In this document: piece by piece, positions 1 to 9,396 of the stretch | Numbering within the stretch: position 1 is the stretch's first letter | How the letters are laid out: each line of letters starts with the position of its first letter | Notes under the pieces: model-generated | The model's database searches: none | What the model was told of the DNA's origin: nothing | Seen by the model: only the letters and a program-made list of their open reading frames with translations | DNA from: CAWEFA01 sp963851385 | GTDB taxonomy: Bacteria > Bacteroidota > Bacteroidia > Bacteroidales > DTGW01 | DNA length: 64,000 bases | Direction of reading: 5' to 3' | NCBI GenBank assembly: GCA_963851385.1 | Contig: CAWKPE010000014.1 | Span: 1 to 64,000, forward strand | Translations under genes and position numbers: made by a program

Positions 1-197
1 TCATCTCCCTTAATATTTGCATAACAGAAATCATAAACATTTAATACACCTGCCAGTCTGCCATATACTCCGCCTGCTGCGGAAACCAACTGTTCGTAAC
101 TTGTAATTTTTCCAATGGATGTTTCTTCCTCATGCATAATCTTTTTGCAATTAGTGAATAATAACAGAAAAATAAGGAAGTAAATAGTCCTTGTCAT
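1..197 (-). CDS. SusD/RagB-like lipoprotein, tandem copy 1 (N-terminus only, cut by window edge)
   Basis: Read on the minus strand from the ATG at 197, this gives a lipoprotein signal peptide (MTRTIYFLIFLLLF followed by a Cys after Thr-Asn) and then a sequence almost identical to the start of the next gene (KKIMHEEE..SIGKIT.YEQLVSA.GGVYG). It is therefore the N-terminus of a third tandem SusD-like gene whose remainder lies left of the window. SusD proteins are outer-surface glycan-binding lipoproteins that cap a SusC-type TonB transporter. The upstream copy ends in an ATGA overlap at 227-230, so an extended start at 230 is possible, but a start at 197 puts the signal peptide at the N-terminus. 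Confidence 0.85.
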   Translation of the reverse strand, partial: MTRTIYFLIFLLLFTNCKKIMHEEETSIGKITSYEQLVSAAGGVYGRLAGVLNVYDFCYANIKGD

Positions 198-226
198 TTT
201 AAGTTTTAATATTAAAAAATCTGTTA

Positions 227-1786
227 TCATTTTCCTAAGTTTGGGTTTAGTAATGTATCATTACCCGGAATAGGGAAATAATATACACTCTTGTTGAAAA
301 CCGAAGGAGGCCCTCCTTCTTTAGGATCTCTCATTTTCGGCAAATCTTCAACCATTTCTAACCTTACAAGGTCGAACCAGCGGCCTTCGGGTTCGCCGCA
401 CAGCTCCCATGCACGTTCCCAAACAACTGAATCGGCAAATGCTTCTGGTGATAATCCGGCAGGCAAATCGTAAACAGAAGGAGAATATAAATTGAGCTGA
501 TGCGCCCTACGCCGTATCTGGTTCACATATTCATAAGCCTGAGCATTCAATTGTCCCGAGCGTGCCATGGCCTCTGCATAAGTAAATACAGTTTGTGCAA
601 AACGAAACAGGTACACTTTAGAGCTTCCCAAAAAATATTTGTCCAAATAGTAAGGTTGGTAATAGAATTTTCTATAAGCTATCCTACTGCAAGGACTTAC
701 ATGAGTGATATGGATATACCCTGTATCTCCTGAATTTACGGATTCAGGCGGCACATAAATGGTTGTAAAAAATGTTATATCTTTCCGGTATCCAGGGGGA
801 TAGTTATTAAAGGATTCCACTTCAGTAGGTGGAAAATATGACATAACATAAGGTAGGTCAGGCGCCGTTGTAAAAGCAATGCCAGAAAAATGAAATGATA
901 TTCCACCATAAAGAAAATTCAAGTAAGGAATTTCAGATAAATAAAATGGAAGAGCAGTGCTAGAATAATGTGATGGAATGGCAAAATAAATGGTAAATAC
1001 TGATTCGGTATTGTATAAATGAATGCTGTCCCATAGATACGCGAAATCATTTACCAGCCCAAAGCCAAAATAACCGGCGCTGTCAATTGTTTCGCCTGCT
1101 TCTTTTGCTGCCAGTCCATATTTTGAAATATCTTTTACCGGGTAACCGGCCCAGCTTAAATATACCTCGGCCAGTATAGCTTTTACAGTTCCACGGTGGG
1201 GAGTTACATAAGGTACTCTTGCTGTGCTGTTATTCTCCGGTAGCAAACTTTCGGCCATTATCAGATCATGCTCGATGAATTTATATATTTCTGTGAAAGA
1301 AGGTTTTGGTACTGTGTAACTAATCTCAATATTAGTAATAAGTGGAACCTGTCCGTAAGTCCTTGTTAACCTGAAATAACAATAGGCTCTTAAAAAATAC
1401 AGCTCACCTAATATTTCCCTGGTTGACTTATCCTGGAAGGATAAATTATTGTATTGTTTTAATATATTGTTTATTGAAGCTATAGCTTTGTAAGTCAAAC
1501 TCCATACGTTGGATGAAATAAATGTAAAATAATTATCATTTCTATAACATACGTCGTATTCACTGTAATAAGCCGGAACCATATTCAAATCATCCCCTTT
1601 TATATTTGCAAAACAGAAATCATTAACGTTTAATACATTTGCAAGGCTGCCATATACTCCGCCTGTTGCGGAAACCAACTGTTCGTAATTTGTAATTTTG
1701 CCAATGGATATTTCTTCCTCATGCATAATCTTTTTGCAACTAATGAATAATAACAGAAAAATAAGGAAGAAAATAGTCCTTGTCAT
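227..1786 (-). CDS. SusD/RagB-family outer-membrane nutrient-binding lipoprotein, tandem copy 2
   Basis: About 519 residues, typical of full-length SusD. The signal peptide MTRTIFFLIFLLLFISC ends in a lipobox Cys near residue 17, predicting a lipoprotein at the outer membrane. The middle carries the helical TPR-like SusD fold (ILGELYFLRAYCYFRL, AILAEVYLSWAG). The C-terminus has the family signature RWFDLVRL and ends with a PIPGNDTLLNPNLGK tail. The frame extends to 1819, where it overlaps the stop of copy 3 as ATGA, so translational coupling is possible; the Met at 1786 is preferred because it begins the signal peptide. From about 380 to 1170 it is nearly identical to copy 3, with only a few base differences. 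The SusC partner is not in the window. Confidence 0.92.
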   Translation of the reverse strand: MTRTIFFLIFLLLFISCKKIMHEEEISIGKITNYEQLVSATGGVYGSLANVLNVNDFCFANIKGDDLNMVPAYYSEYDVCYRNDNYFTFISSNVWSLTYKAIASINNILKQYNNLSFQDKSTREILGELYFLRAYCYFRLTRTYGQVPLITNIEISYTVPKPSFTEIYKFIEHDLIMAESLLPENNSTARVPYVTPHRGTVKAILAEVYLSWAGYPVKDISKYGLAAKEAGETIDSAGYFGFGLVNDFAYLWDSIHLYNTESVFTIYFAIPSHYSSTALPFYLSEIPYLNFLYGGISFHFSGIAFTTAPDLPYVMSYFPPTEVESFNNYPPGYRKDITFFTTIYVPPESVNSGDTGYIHITHVSPCSRIAYRKFYYQPYYLDKYFLGSSKVYLFRFAQTVFTYAEAMARSGQLNAQAYEYVNQIRRRAHQLNLYSPSVYDLPAGLSPEAFADSVVWERAWELCGEPEGRWFDLVRLEMVEDLPKMRDPKEGGPPSVFNKSVYYFPIPGNDTLLNPNLGK

Positions 1787-1815
1787 TTTAAGTTTTAATA
1801 TTAAAAAATCTACAA

Positions 1816-3130
1816 TCATTTTCCCAAATTTGGGTTTAGTAATGTATCATTACCCGGAATAGTGAAATAATATACACTCTTATCGAAAACCGAAGGAGGA
1901 CCTCCTTCTTTAGGATCTCTCAATTTTGGCAAATCTTCAACCATTTCTAACCTTACAAGGTCGAACCAGCGGCCTTCGGGTTCGCCGCACAGCTCCCATG
2001 CACGTTCCCAAACAACTGAATCGGCAAATGCTTCTGGTGATAATCCGGCAGGCAAATCGTAAACAGAAGGAGAATATAAATCGAGCTGATGCGCCCTACG
2101 CCGTATCTGGTTCACATATTCATAAGCCTGAGCATTCAATTGTCCCGAGCGTGCCATGGCCTCTGCATAAGTAAATACAGTTTGTGCAAAACGAAACAGG
2201 TACACTTTAGAGCTTCCCAAAAAATATTTGTCCAAATAGTAAGGTTGGTAATAGAATTTTCTATAAGCTATCCTACTGCAAGGACTTACATGAGTGATAT
2301 GGATATACCCTGTATCTCCTGAATTTACGGATTCAGGCGGCACATAAATGGTTGTAAAAAATGTTATATCTTTCCGGTATCCAGGGGGATAGTTATTAAA
2401 GGATTCCACTTCAGTAGGTGGAAAATATGACATAACATAAGGTAGGTCAGGCGCCGTTGTAAAAGCAATGCCAGAAAAATGAAATGATATTCCACCATAA
2501 AGAAAATTCAAGTAAGGAATTTCAGATAAATAAAATGGAAGAGCAGTGCTAGAATAATGTGATGGAATGGCAAAATAAATGGTAAATACTGATTCGGTAT
2601 TGTATAAATGAATGCTGTCCCATAGATACGCGAAATCATTTACCAGCCCAAAGCCAAAATAACCGGCGCTTTCAATTGTTTCGCCTGCTTCTTTTGCTGC
2701 CAGTCCATATTTTGAAATATCTTTTACCGGGTAACCGGCCCAGCTTAAATATACCTCGGCTAATATTGCTTTTGCTGTGCCGCGATGCGGGGTTACATAA
2801 GGTATTCTCGCTGTGCTGTTATTCTCTGGTAATAAACTTTTAGCCACAATCAGGTCATTCTCGATGAATTTATATATTTCGAGAAAAGAAGATTTCGGTA
2901 CGGTATAGCTAATGTCAATATTATCGATAAGCGGAACCTGTCCGTAAGTTCTTGTTAACCTGAAATAACAATATGACCTTAAAAAATACAGCTCACCTAA
3001 TATTTCCCTGGTTGACTTATCCTGAATAGAAAAATTATTGTATTGTTTTATTATATTGTTTATTGAAGCTATAACTTTGTAAGACAAACTCCATACGTTA
3101 GTTGAAAAAATTTGCAAAAAATTATTATTA
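1816..3130 (-). pseudogene. SusD/RagB-like gene, tandem copy 3, 5' end removed at an IS982-family insertion
   Basis: The remaining 433 or so codons match residues 90-519 of copy 2, including the complete C-terminus (RWFDLVRLEM, NPNLGK). Homology to copy 2 stops at about 3130, exactly where the inverted repeat of the IS982-family element begins. The first 82-85 residues, including the lipoprotein signal peptide, are missing and are not found on the far side of the element either (4185-4320). The only start codons left are internal, such as a TTG at 3117, so an exported product is not expected. The last bases overlap the extended start of copy 2 (ATGA at 1816-1819). Confidence 0.85.
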
Positions 3131-4184
3131 ATGCGAATTAAGAGTTGAAAACCAATAAGTTATTAACAATATAAAGCATTGATTGTCAATAAAATATAGT
3201 TAAAATATTTTTATAATACCTTAGAAATCAATACATTAAGGCATGTCTAACAAACTATGTCTTGCCGTATGATTCCTAAGGTAAAAGAACTTAAATTAAT
3301 TTCAATCTATCTGTATATCTGCGATATGTACGACTCTCATTTAAAATATAACTGCGAGCGTTTTAGTAACAACAGCCAACCTGATTTTACTGATCAGGAA
3401 GTAATGACGATCTATTTGTACTCCATGAAAATTGAACAACGCTTAAAGATAAAGCAAATACATGAGTTTGCAAACGAACATCTTCGTTCATGGTTTCCTT
3501 TATTGCCTTCCTATGAAGCCTTTATTATGCGTATAAACAAGCTTTCTGAAGCATTTAAAACTTTAACCAATAATCTCTTGTCTGCTTTTTGTCCTGAAGA
3601 TTGCGATCTAAACAAAAGTCTAATGGATTCACTGCCAATTATTACATGTTCAGGAAAACGTACACCTTCTGTTGCATTAGAAATTACCGATAAAGGTTAT
3701 TGCTCTACTAAAAGTATGTACTACAATGGCCTAAAGCTACATGCTTTGGCTTTTCAACGCCCAAATCATCTACCTTTTCCTGAAAGCATTGTTATTACCC
3801 CGGCATCAGAAAATGATTTGAATGTCCATAAGCAATACTGGAGCGAAATATACAATCGAAACTTTTTTGGCGATAAGATTTACAATGATTCCGAATTACA
3901 AGAAAATTTGAAAAATTCTTTTAATTCAGAGATTTTAACGCCTGTAAAAGCAATCAAAGGTCAATCTCAGGAAACTAGACAAAGAGATAAGGCAGCAAAT
4001 GATTTATTTTCAAAGGCTGTATCTAGTGTTAGGCAACCTATCGAATCATTATTCAATTGGCTAATTGAGAATACAGATATTCAAAGAGCATCAAAGGTGC
4101 GTTCTACAAAAGGCCTGCTAGTGCATGTCTTTGGCAGAATCGCTGCCGCATTTATTATTTTTATTTTTAACTCTTAATTCGCAT
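3131..4184 (+). mobile_element. IS982-family insertion sequence
   Basis: The element is bounded by a 16-17 bp inverted repeat: ATGCGAATTAAGAGTT at 3131-3146 and its complement AACTCTTAATTCGCAT at 4169-4184. It contains one transposase gene whose TAA stop lies inside the right inverted repeat. Both flanks are AT-rich and no clean target duplication can be recognised. The left flank is susD coding sequence; the right flank is unrelated. Confidence 0.85.
3257..4177 (+). CDS. IS982-family transposase
   Basis: A 306-residue DDE transposase, full length for the family. Visible features are a helical N-terminal part (DFTDQEVMTIYLY), the first catalytic Asp in LMDSLPIITC, the conserved KGYCSTKSMYYNGLKLH block, a second Asp in FFGDKIYND, and the catalytic Glu in PIESLFNWLIE. 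All parts of the catalytic triad are present and there is no internal stop, so the enzyme could be active. The start at 3257 or the Met four codons later are both possible. Confidence 0.9.
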   Translation: MSCRMIPKVKELKLISIYLYICDMYDSHLKYNCERFSNNSQPDFTDQEVMTIYLYSMKIEQRLKIKQIHEFANEHLRSWFPLLPSYEAFIMRINKLSEAFKTLTNNLLSAFCPEDCDLNKSLMDSLPIITCSGKRTPSVALEITDKGYCSTKSMYYNGLKLHALAFQRPNHLPFPESIVITPASENDLNVHKQYWSEIYNRNFFGDKIYNDSELQENLKNSFNSEILTPVKAIKGQSQETRQRDKAANDLFSKAVSSVRQPIESLFNWLIENTDIQRASKVRSTKGLLVHVFGRIAAAFIIFIFNS

Positions 4185-4321
4185 AAATAATTATTGTTAA
4201 TAATCTCCAGCTTTTCTTCAAAGGTGATTTTTAACAAATGTCAACAATTGTTAAAATTTCTTAAAAATAATTTGGATAATTCAATTCTATTTTAAATTTT
4301 TGTAAATGCAATTTGATTATT
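4185..4321. other. AT-rich spacer between the two IS elements
   Basis: About 137 bases with no open reading frame. It is not the missing 5' end of susD copy 3 on either strand. Its presence next to the IS982-family right end suggests a deletion or rearrangement after insertion rather than simple insertion. Confidence 0.6.
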
Positions 4322-5812
4322 TAATTAGTCGAACCTCAAAAAGTATATTTTAGATTTTGCAATTTATTGCCGTCAGCTGCAAACATAAAAAAATGCTTTA
4401 ATAATTCATTTAAAAATTGAGCCAAAAGATGTTTACCCGTTTTCCACAGGTTCATCATCCTTTTGAAGTTCATTGCAGATGCCGCTAACATTACATTTAT
4501 TGCGTCTCCATAACTTCCTTTTAAAAAGTTCCTGACCATTCGATGGTCGTGTTTAAGATGTCCTATTACAGGTTCAATGGCTGCCCTGCGTTTGTGCTTT
4601 GCCCTTCTTGACCGGGTAATCATCTTGTCTGTTTTAGGTAAATGTATTTGTGTGTTGCGTATTTGTTTTGGCCCCGGATAGCCCCTGTCAACATATACAT
4701 GCTCTGCTTCAATGCCAGTCAACCGTTGATGTTGATCCAATGCTGCATCTAATGTTTTTGAGTCATGCAGGTTTTCGTCAAAATTTAACGCCCCTACTAT
4801 AACTCCTGTTCGTTGTGTGACCAGGATGGATACCTTGCTGCCAAATTCATATTTTTTATGTTCTTTACCTTTACTAAAGCATTTAACCTGTGGTTCATGT
4901 AAACTGTAGATTTTGTCACTATCACTTTTCTTTTGCATCAATACTTGCTTATAAAGTGACAGCTCTGTTCCCCATTTTTGCAAATCTGATGGCGCTAGTT
5001 TTCGCTCTATGTCCCTGACTAACCTCCCTGCTATTGTCTTTATCTTCTTACTTGCTTTGCGGGCTTTTGCTTCGCCTCCTTTTCTGCGTTTCAACCTTTG
5101 TATGATGCTTAATTTTTTTACAGTCCGCTTATAGCTTTGACGTAGTTCAATGTCTTCTTCTCCAGCTATAGCCTGGCACTTATGGATTATCTTTTTGTAT
5201 AGTTTGTCATCTGTAGGATAGGTAATATTTTTCTCTTGAACAGTACTATCTCCACTTAATGTTTTTCCCTTGCCATCTTTCCCGTTAATACGGATGCTCT
5301 CTTTTAAGATCAATTCCACTCCTTCTTCGCCAATTCGCTTTCTAAATTCAATTAACTCTGTTGGGACACATGGCGCTGTGCTACAAAAACATTCTTCCCC
5401 GCTAAAATATTGATAGTAGCTATTCTCTGACCATTGCCCAACTATGCTTTCATCGCTTAAGTTTCGCAGCTGTTTTAAAATCAATAAGGACACCATTAAG
5501 CGAATGGACTTTGCAGGGGCGCCCATATTCGAACTATAATGCTTTTTAAAAGCATCTTCAAACATTTGCCAATCTATTGTATTTGCCAGGATATACAGTG
5601 GATGGCTATGGTTCAACTGCTCTTCAAATGTGCGATAGAAGCTTAATTGAGATTTGTCTTTCTTTCTTGGTAACATAGTCTGCAAGCTTTTTGGCAAAGT
5701 TTGTCAAAACCTGCAAACTAACCTTAGTGAAAATTAATAAGTTATCAACTTTATTCGTTGATTCTCAACAGATTGTTGATGTAATATCCGCCTTTTGATA
5801 TTCGACTAATTA
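4322..5812 (-). mobile_element. IS5-like insertion sequence
   Basis: Imperfect terminal inverted repeats frame the transposase gene: TAATTAGTCGAACCTCAAAA at 4322-4341 and the complement of TAATTAGTCGAATATCAAAA ending at 5812. If AATT belongs to the target rather than the element, it forms a 4-bp direct repeat at both ends, which fits the short duplications of the IS5 group. The element is only about 140 bp from the IS982-family right end. Confidence 0.75.
4336..5697 (-). CDS. IS5-family transposase (DUF772 plus DDE domain)
   Basis: 453 residues. The N-terminal 130 residues are the DUF772-type region (MFEDAFKKHY, GAPAKSIRLMVSLLILKQLRNLSDE, YYQYFSGEECF). The DDE catalytic domain follows, with the first Asp in LSGDSTVQEKNITYPTD, the second in HVYVDRGYPG, and the Glu in RRAAIEPVIGHLKHDHRM. 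A basic insertion of roughly 70 residues separates the first Asp from the rest, as in the IS5 ISL/IS1182-like subgroup. No frameshift is seen. The Met seven codons in (5676) is an alternative start. Confidence 0.9.
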   Translation of the reverse strand: MPKSLQTMLPRKKDKSQLSFYRTFEEQLNHSHPLYILANTIDWQMFEDAFKKHYSSNMGAPAKSIRLMVSLLILKQLRNLSDESIVGQWSENSYYQYFSGEECFCSTAPCVPTELIEFRKRIGEEGVELILKESIRINGKDGKGKTLSGDSTVQEKNITYPTDDKLYKKIIHKCQAIAGEEDIELRQSYKRTVKKLSIIQRLKRRKGGEAKARKASKKIKTIAGRLVRDIERKLAPSDLQKWGTELSLYKQVLMQKKSDSDKIYSLHEPQVKCFSKGKEHKKYEFGSKVSILVTQRTGVIVGALNFDENLHDSKTLDAALDQHQRLTGIEAEHVYVDRGYPGPKQIRNTQIHLPKTDKMITRSRRAKHKRRAAIEPVIGHLKHDHRMVRNFLKGSYGDAINVMLAASAMNFKRMMNLWKTGKHLLAQFLNELLKHFFMFAADGNKLQNLKYTF

Positions 5813-5896
5813 GCTGTTGCTGAACTTGCAGGAGTATGACCTGAAACACTGAATTCCCTAACTTAATGATATTGCTCTTGTGGCAGTTTAAAAAAA

Positions 5897-7417
5897 CTAT
5901 TTGTTAATATCGGTGTTACTTACGAAAGCTATCTTTTTACTATCGGGAGACCATGAAGGAACGTTAATCGTACCCTGGCCTCCGTATAAATAAGCAATTA
6001 CAGTTGGTTTCAAATCATTTATATCCATTATTCTTAACATGACATGTTTGTAATATGGGTGATCACTTGAGTTCACTTCCGGAGGATACGACAATATAAT
6101 AACTTTTTTGCCATCGGGAGACTGATGAGCAAACCAGTTTTGATATGAATCAAATGTGATTTGGGTTTGCTCTGAACCGTCGGCTTTCATTCGCCATATT
6201 TGCATTGTACCTGTCCGGTTTGAGTTGAACCAGATAAAATTTCCATCTGTAGAACATTCCGAACCATCATTAAGAAATTTGTTGTTGGTCAATTGTACTT
6301 CTTCTCCACCAATTGAAGAAATCTGGTAAATATCCCATTGATTATTTCGTCTGGCTGTATAAATAAGGTATTTACCATCAGGAGACCAGCCATGCCAATA
6401 AGAAGGACTATTCTTCGTGATTTGTTTTGGAACACCTCCGGTTATTGGCAGCGTATATATTACTGAGTTCTCACCAGCCGACCGGTCCTTTGCATGATGG
6501 CTGATAACGAGTTGTTTCCCATCAGGCGATATGCCATGATCATTATTATTTGCATTTGCAAAATCAGTATTTATCAATTTCAACTTGCCGCCTTCTGAGG
6601 GTATTTGATAAATGAGACCTTTGCTATTTACAATTAAATATTTTCCATCTTTGGTCCAGTTGGGTGCTTCGAATGGTATAGAAGATTCGTAAATTACTTT
6701 TCTTAAGCCTGTTTCCACATCCATAATTTCAAGCCGGCTTCCGATATAGTCTGTGTAAGGAATAAAATTTTTCTTTGCAGGAATTTCCAACCTTGTATTT
6801 ACGAATTTTACTTCTTCAACAACATCTACGTTATGTGCGCAAACGAATAAACCGATATAGTATTCGTCCGAATCAAAGTGCATTCTTAATTCTCCAACTT
6901 TTTCCAATGGTTCTTTCAAATGTGCTACCCTGGTATAAATTGTATCTCCTGATTTTTCAAGTTGTAATATTGGAGTAGATTTTGCAGAGCATTGAATCTC
7001 TTTAGTTATAGAAGCTTTTTCCATACGGTATTGCATAGAAATAAGTCCTTCTCCATGATTTGCGATGTCAATATAGCGGGCTCCGGGATCAAGGCTTTCA
7101 CGAATGATTAACCCGGCTTTACGATGCGGTTCAACTCCTTTGCCAATCCAATTTAGCCATGTAGTTAATATGAAATCTCCTTTCATCTTTTTCCATACAA
7201 AAAAGAATTCATCGTTGTTAAACCACAAATTTTTTCCTGAGCCTTTAAGATTATATTTTTCAGTTAATGAATCATACTGGCAAGAGCCTTTAGATTTAAC
7301 TTTTCCGATATCAGAAACATTGTCAAAAATTCCAATTGATTTTTGAGCTTTCATAGTTAATACTGTTTGAGTTGTAATGGCTACAATAAAAAAAAGGATT
7401 TTAAAATTTCGATTCAT
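5897..7417 (-). CDS. Secreted PD40/TolB-like beta-propeller protein
   Basis: 506 residues with a signal peptide ending near MKA-Q at residue 25. The first 200 residues resemble a concanavalin-like (DUF1349-type) module (GDFILTTWLNWIGKG, RKAGLIIRESL). The C-terminal half contains repeated WD40-like PD40 blades recognisable as SPDGK or SPDSK motifs (GISPDGKQLVIS, GWSPDGKYLIYTAR, QSPDGKKVIILS, SWSPDSKKIAFVS). Related Bacteroidota proteins are annotated as TolB-like or DPP-IV N-terminal-like; substrate and role are unknown. The gene starts 86 bp beyond the IS5-like element and looks complete. Confidence 0.8.
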   Translation of the reverse strand: MNRNFKILFFIVAITTQTVLTMKAQKSIGIFDNVSDIGKVKSKGSCQYDSLTEKYNLKGSGKNLWFNNDEFFFVWKKMKGDFILTTWLNWIGKGVEPHRKAGLIIRESLDPGARYIDIANHGEGLISMQYRMEKASITKEIQCSAKSTPILQLEKSGDTIYTRVAHLKEPLEKVGELRMHFDSDEYYIGLFVCAHNVDVVEEVKFVNTRLEIPAKKNFIPYTDYIGSRLEIMDVETGLRKVIYESSIPFEAPNWTKDGKYLIVNSKGLIYQIPSEGGKLKLINTDFANANNNDHGISPDGKQLVISHHAKDRSAGENSVIYTLPITGGVPKQITKNSPSYWHGWSPDGKYLIYTARRNNQWDIYQISSIGGEEVQLTNNKFLNDGSECSTDGNFIWFNSNRTGTMQIWRMKADGSEQTQITFDSYQNWFAHQSPDGKKVIILSYPPEVNSSDHPYYKHVMLRIMDINDLKPTVIAYLYGGQGTINVPSWSPDSKKIAFVSNTDINK

Positions 7418-7484
7418 ATTTATTTTATGAATATTATGGAAAAAGTTGAAAAATAACTTAAAAAATTACTTTTAATGCAATATT

Positions 7485-7590
7485 AATAATTCTTTGTGAT
7501 ACTTAGTGTTTTCCTTAGAGCGACTTTGTGGTTAGAAATATTTGAAACACAAAGGATCACAAAGTATCTCACAAAGTTACACAAAACATA
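7485..7590. repeat. Composite CTTTGTG/CACAAAG repeat
   Basis: Two CTTTGTG units (about 7492 and 7524) are followed by CACAAAG at 7548-7554, 7558-7564 and 7570-7576 and CACAAAA at 7580-7586, separated by 3-5 bases. The two orientations can pair, giving an imperfect stem. It lies between the PD40 gene and the 3' end of the methyltransferase gene, so it may mark the end of that transcript. Confidence 0.6.
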
Positions 7591-7601
7591 TTTGATATTT
7601 T

Positions 7602-8807
7602 CTACTCCACATACAAAACCAAACCCTTCAAATATTCGCCTTCAGGATGAAAAATACTAACAGCATGATCAGGGGGTTGGGTGAGTTGATGCAAAATACT
7701 TACTTTTCTCTTTGCATTAACTGAAGCAGCAAACACAGATTTCCTGAAATTTTCTTTAGAAACAACTTGTGAACAGGAAAATGTAAAAAGCAATCCTCCT
7801 TTACGTATTTTTTCAAGAGCTTTCTGATTCAGCTTTTTATATCCCTGCAATGCATTATTCAAGGCTTCATTGTGTTTGGCAAAAGCGGGAGGATCTAAAA
7901 TTATCAAATCATATTTATCATCCATTTTATTGAGAAATTCAAAAGCATCTTCTGCATATGCTTCATGATTTTTTGCGTCAGGGAAATTCAATAAAACATT
8001 TTTGTTAGTCAATTCAATTGCTTTATTAGAACTATCTACACTATGGACAAGTTTAGCGCCTCCTTGCAATGCATATACTGAAAAAGCTCCAGTATAGCAG
8101 AACATATTAAGGACGCTTTTATCTTTAGAATATTCCTTTAAAAGTTTCCTGTTTTCGCGCTGATCAATAAAAAAACCTGTTTTTTGTCCGTCAAAAAAAT
8201 CTATCAGGAATTTATTGCCATATTCAGAAACGGTTACTCCTTCACTTTCTGCAATGGAGGTGGGTTGGGGCGTAAGCCAGCCATTTTTTGGTTTAACAGG
8301 AGATTTAAAAGGCATAGTGCCTTCGCTCTTATCGTAAACGGCTTTAAGAGAATTTCCCATCACTTCCTGTAATGCCTGTAAAATAAAGTCTTTAGCTAGG
8401 TACATGCCAATTGAATGGAACTGGGTTACTGCAATGTCATTGTAAATATCAATTATCAATCCGGGCATTTCATCGCCTTCGGCATTAATCAACCGATAAA
8501 CATTTAAATTTGGATTATTTACAAGACCTAAAGCTTTACGGAGTCGAAAAGTTGATGATATTTTTTCTTTCCAAAATTTATAATCAACAGGAATTTCTTT
8601 AAAGGATATAATTCTAACTGCGATTGAACCAATCTGATAATGCCCGATTGCCAGGAAATTATTTTTATTATCAACAACTTTTACAAGCTGACCTTCATTG
8701 ACCTTTCCTTCAATTTGCTTTATTGCGCCTGAAAATACCCATGGATGAAGCCGAAGTAATGATATTTCCTTACCTGATTTTAATATGATTTTTGTCAATA
8801 CTTCCAT
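7602..8807 (-). CDS. Class I SAM-dependent rRNA methyltransferase, RlmI-like
   Basis: 401 residues, the usual length for the RlmI/RlmK-like cytosine-C5 methyltransferase family acting on 23S rRNA. An N-terminal PUA-type RNA-binding region (LHPWVFSGAI, GQLVKVVDNKNNFLAIGHY) precedes an RlmI N-domain and a Rossmann methyltransferase with the SAM motif VLNMFCYTGAFSVYA, an acidic VDSS strand and the catalytic LDPPAFAK. A Cys in TFSCSQ matches the catalytic Cys position. The start overlaps the 3' end of the upstream exonuclease gene by 38 bp, pointing to one operon with DUF5063 and the exonuclease. Confidence 0.88.
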   Translation of the reverse strand: MEVLTKIILKSGKEISLLRLHPWVFSGAIKQIEGKVNEGQLVKVVDNKNNFLAIGHYQIGSIAVRIISFKEIPVDYKFWKEKISSTFRLRKALGLVNNPNLNVYRLINAEGDEMPGLIIDIYNDIAVTQFHSIGMYLAKDFILQALQEVMGNSLKAVYDKSEGTMPFKSPVKPKNGWLTPQPTSIAESEGVTVSEYGNKFLIDFFDGQKTGFFIDQRENRKLLKEYSKDKSVLNMFCYTGAFSVYALQGGAKLVHSVDSSNKAIELTNKNVLLNFPDAKNHEAYAEDAFEFLNKMDDKYDLIILDPPAFAKHNEALNNALQGYKKLNQKALEKIRKGGLLFTFSCSQVVSKENFRKSVFAASVNAKRKVSILHQLTQPPDHAVSIFHPEGEYLKGLVLYVE

Positions 8808-9396
8808 GATTCGATTCCATTTCTTTTAGACGTTTATAAATTTTCAGGCATATCCAGGCATCAGTAGAAGCATATATGAGCTGAGATTCGCTTAATTTTT
8901 GATTCTCCCAGTTTGAAGTTTGTTGTGATTTTGATATCCTTATTCCCAAAATTATTGCAGCAAGCTTTTTCAAACTTTTATCTTCAATTCCAAAATCTTC
9001 TACATACTTTTGCAAATCGACAAAACCGGCAGGATTCAGAAATTTTAATTTTAACAAAGCACCGAAATCATCTTTTACAGCCAATCCGACTTTCGTGATT
9101 GATTTATTGGAAAGCAAAGAAATCAATTCACCAGGTAATCCTATTTTATTAAGTCTGAAAACAAAACAAGTATCATCGTCTGCTAATTGAAGAAGAGCAG
9201 CTTTATGAGAATGGCCTTTTTTAAAAGCAGGTTTTGTTTCCGTATCAAAACCAAGTAATGGCCTGCCATCCATCATTTTTAATACTTCATGCATGCGTGG
9301 TAGTGTATCAGCCAAAACAATTTTGCCTTCAAATTGTCTCCGGGGCAATTGAGATATGATATCAAGGGCAATATTACTGGAAAAAATATTATTCAT
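8770..9396 (-). CDS. RNase D-like 3'-5' exonuclease domain protein
   Basis: 208 residues forming a single DEDDy exonuclease domain. ExoI is FDTET (catalytic Asp and Glu) near residue 50, ExoII has the Asp in VKDDFGALL, and ExoIII is YASTDAWICLKIY with the Tyr and Asp four apart. There is no HRDC domain, so it is a minimal DNA_pol_A_exo1-type protein, as found in many Bacteroidota next to the same neighbours. It overlaps both neighbours: DUF5063 by 8 bp upstream and the methyltransferase by 38 bp downstream. Confidence 0.88.
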   Translation of the reverse strand: MNNIFSSNIALDIISQLPRRQFEGKIVLADTLPRMHEVLKMMDGRPLLGFDTETKPAFKKGHSHKAALLQLADDDTCFVFRLNKIGLPGELISLLSNKSITKVGLAVKDDFGALLKLKFLNPAGFVDLQKYVEDFGIEDKSLKKLAAIILGIRISKSQQTSNWENQKLSESQLIYASTDAWICLKIYKRLKEMESNHGSIDKNHIKIR

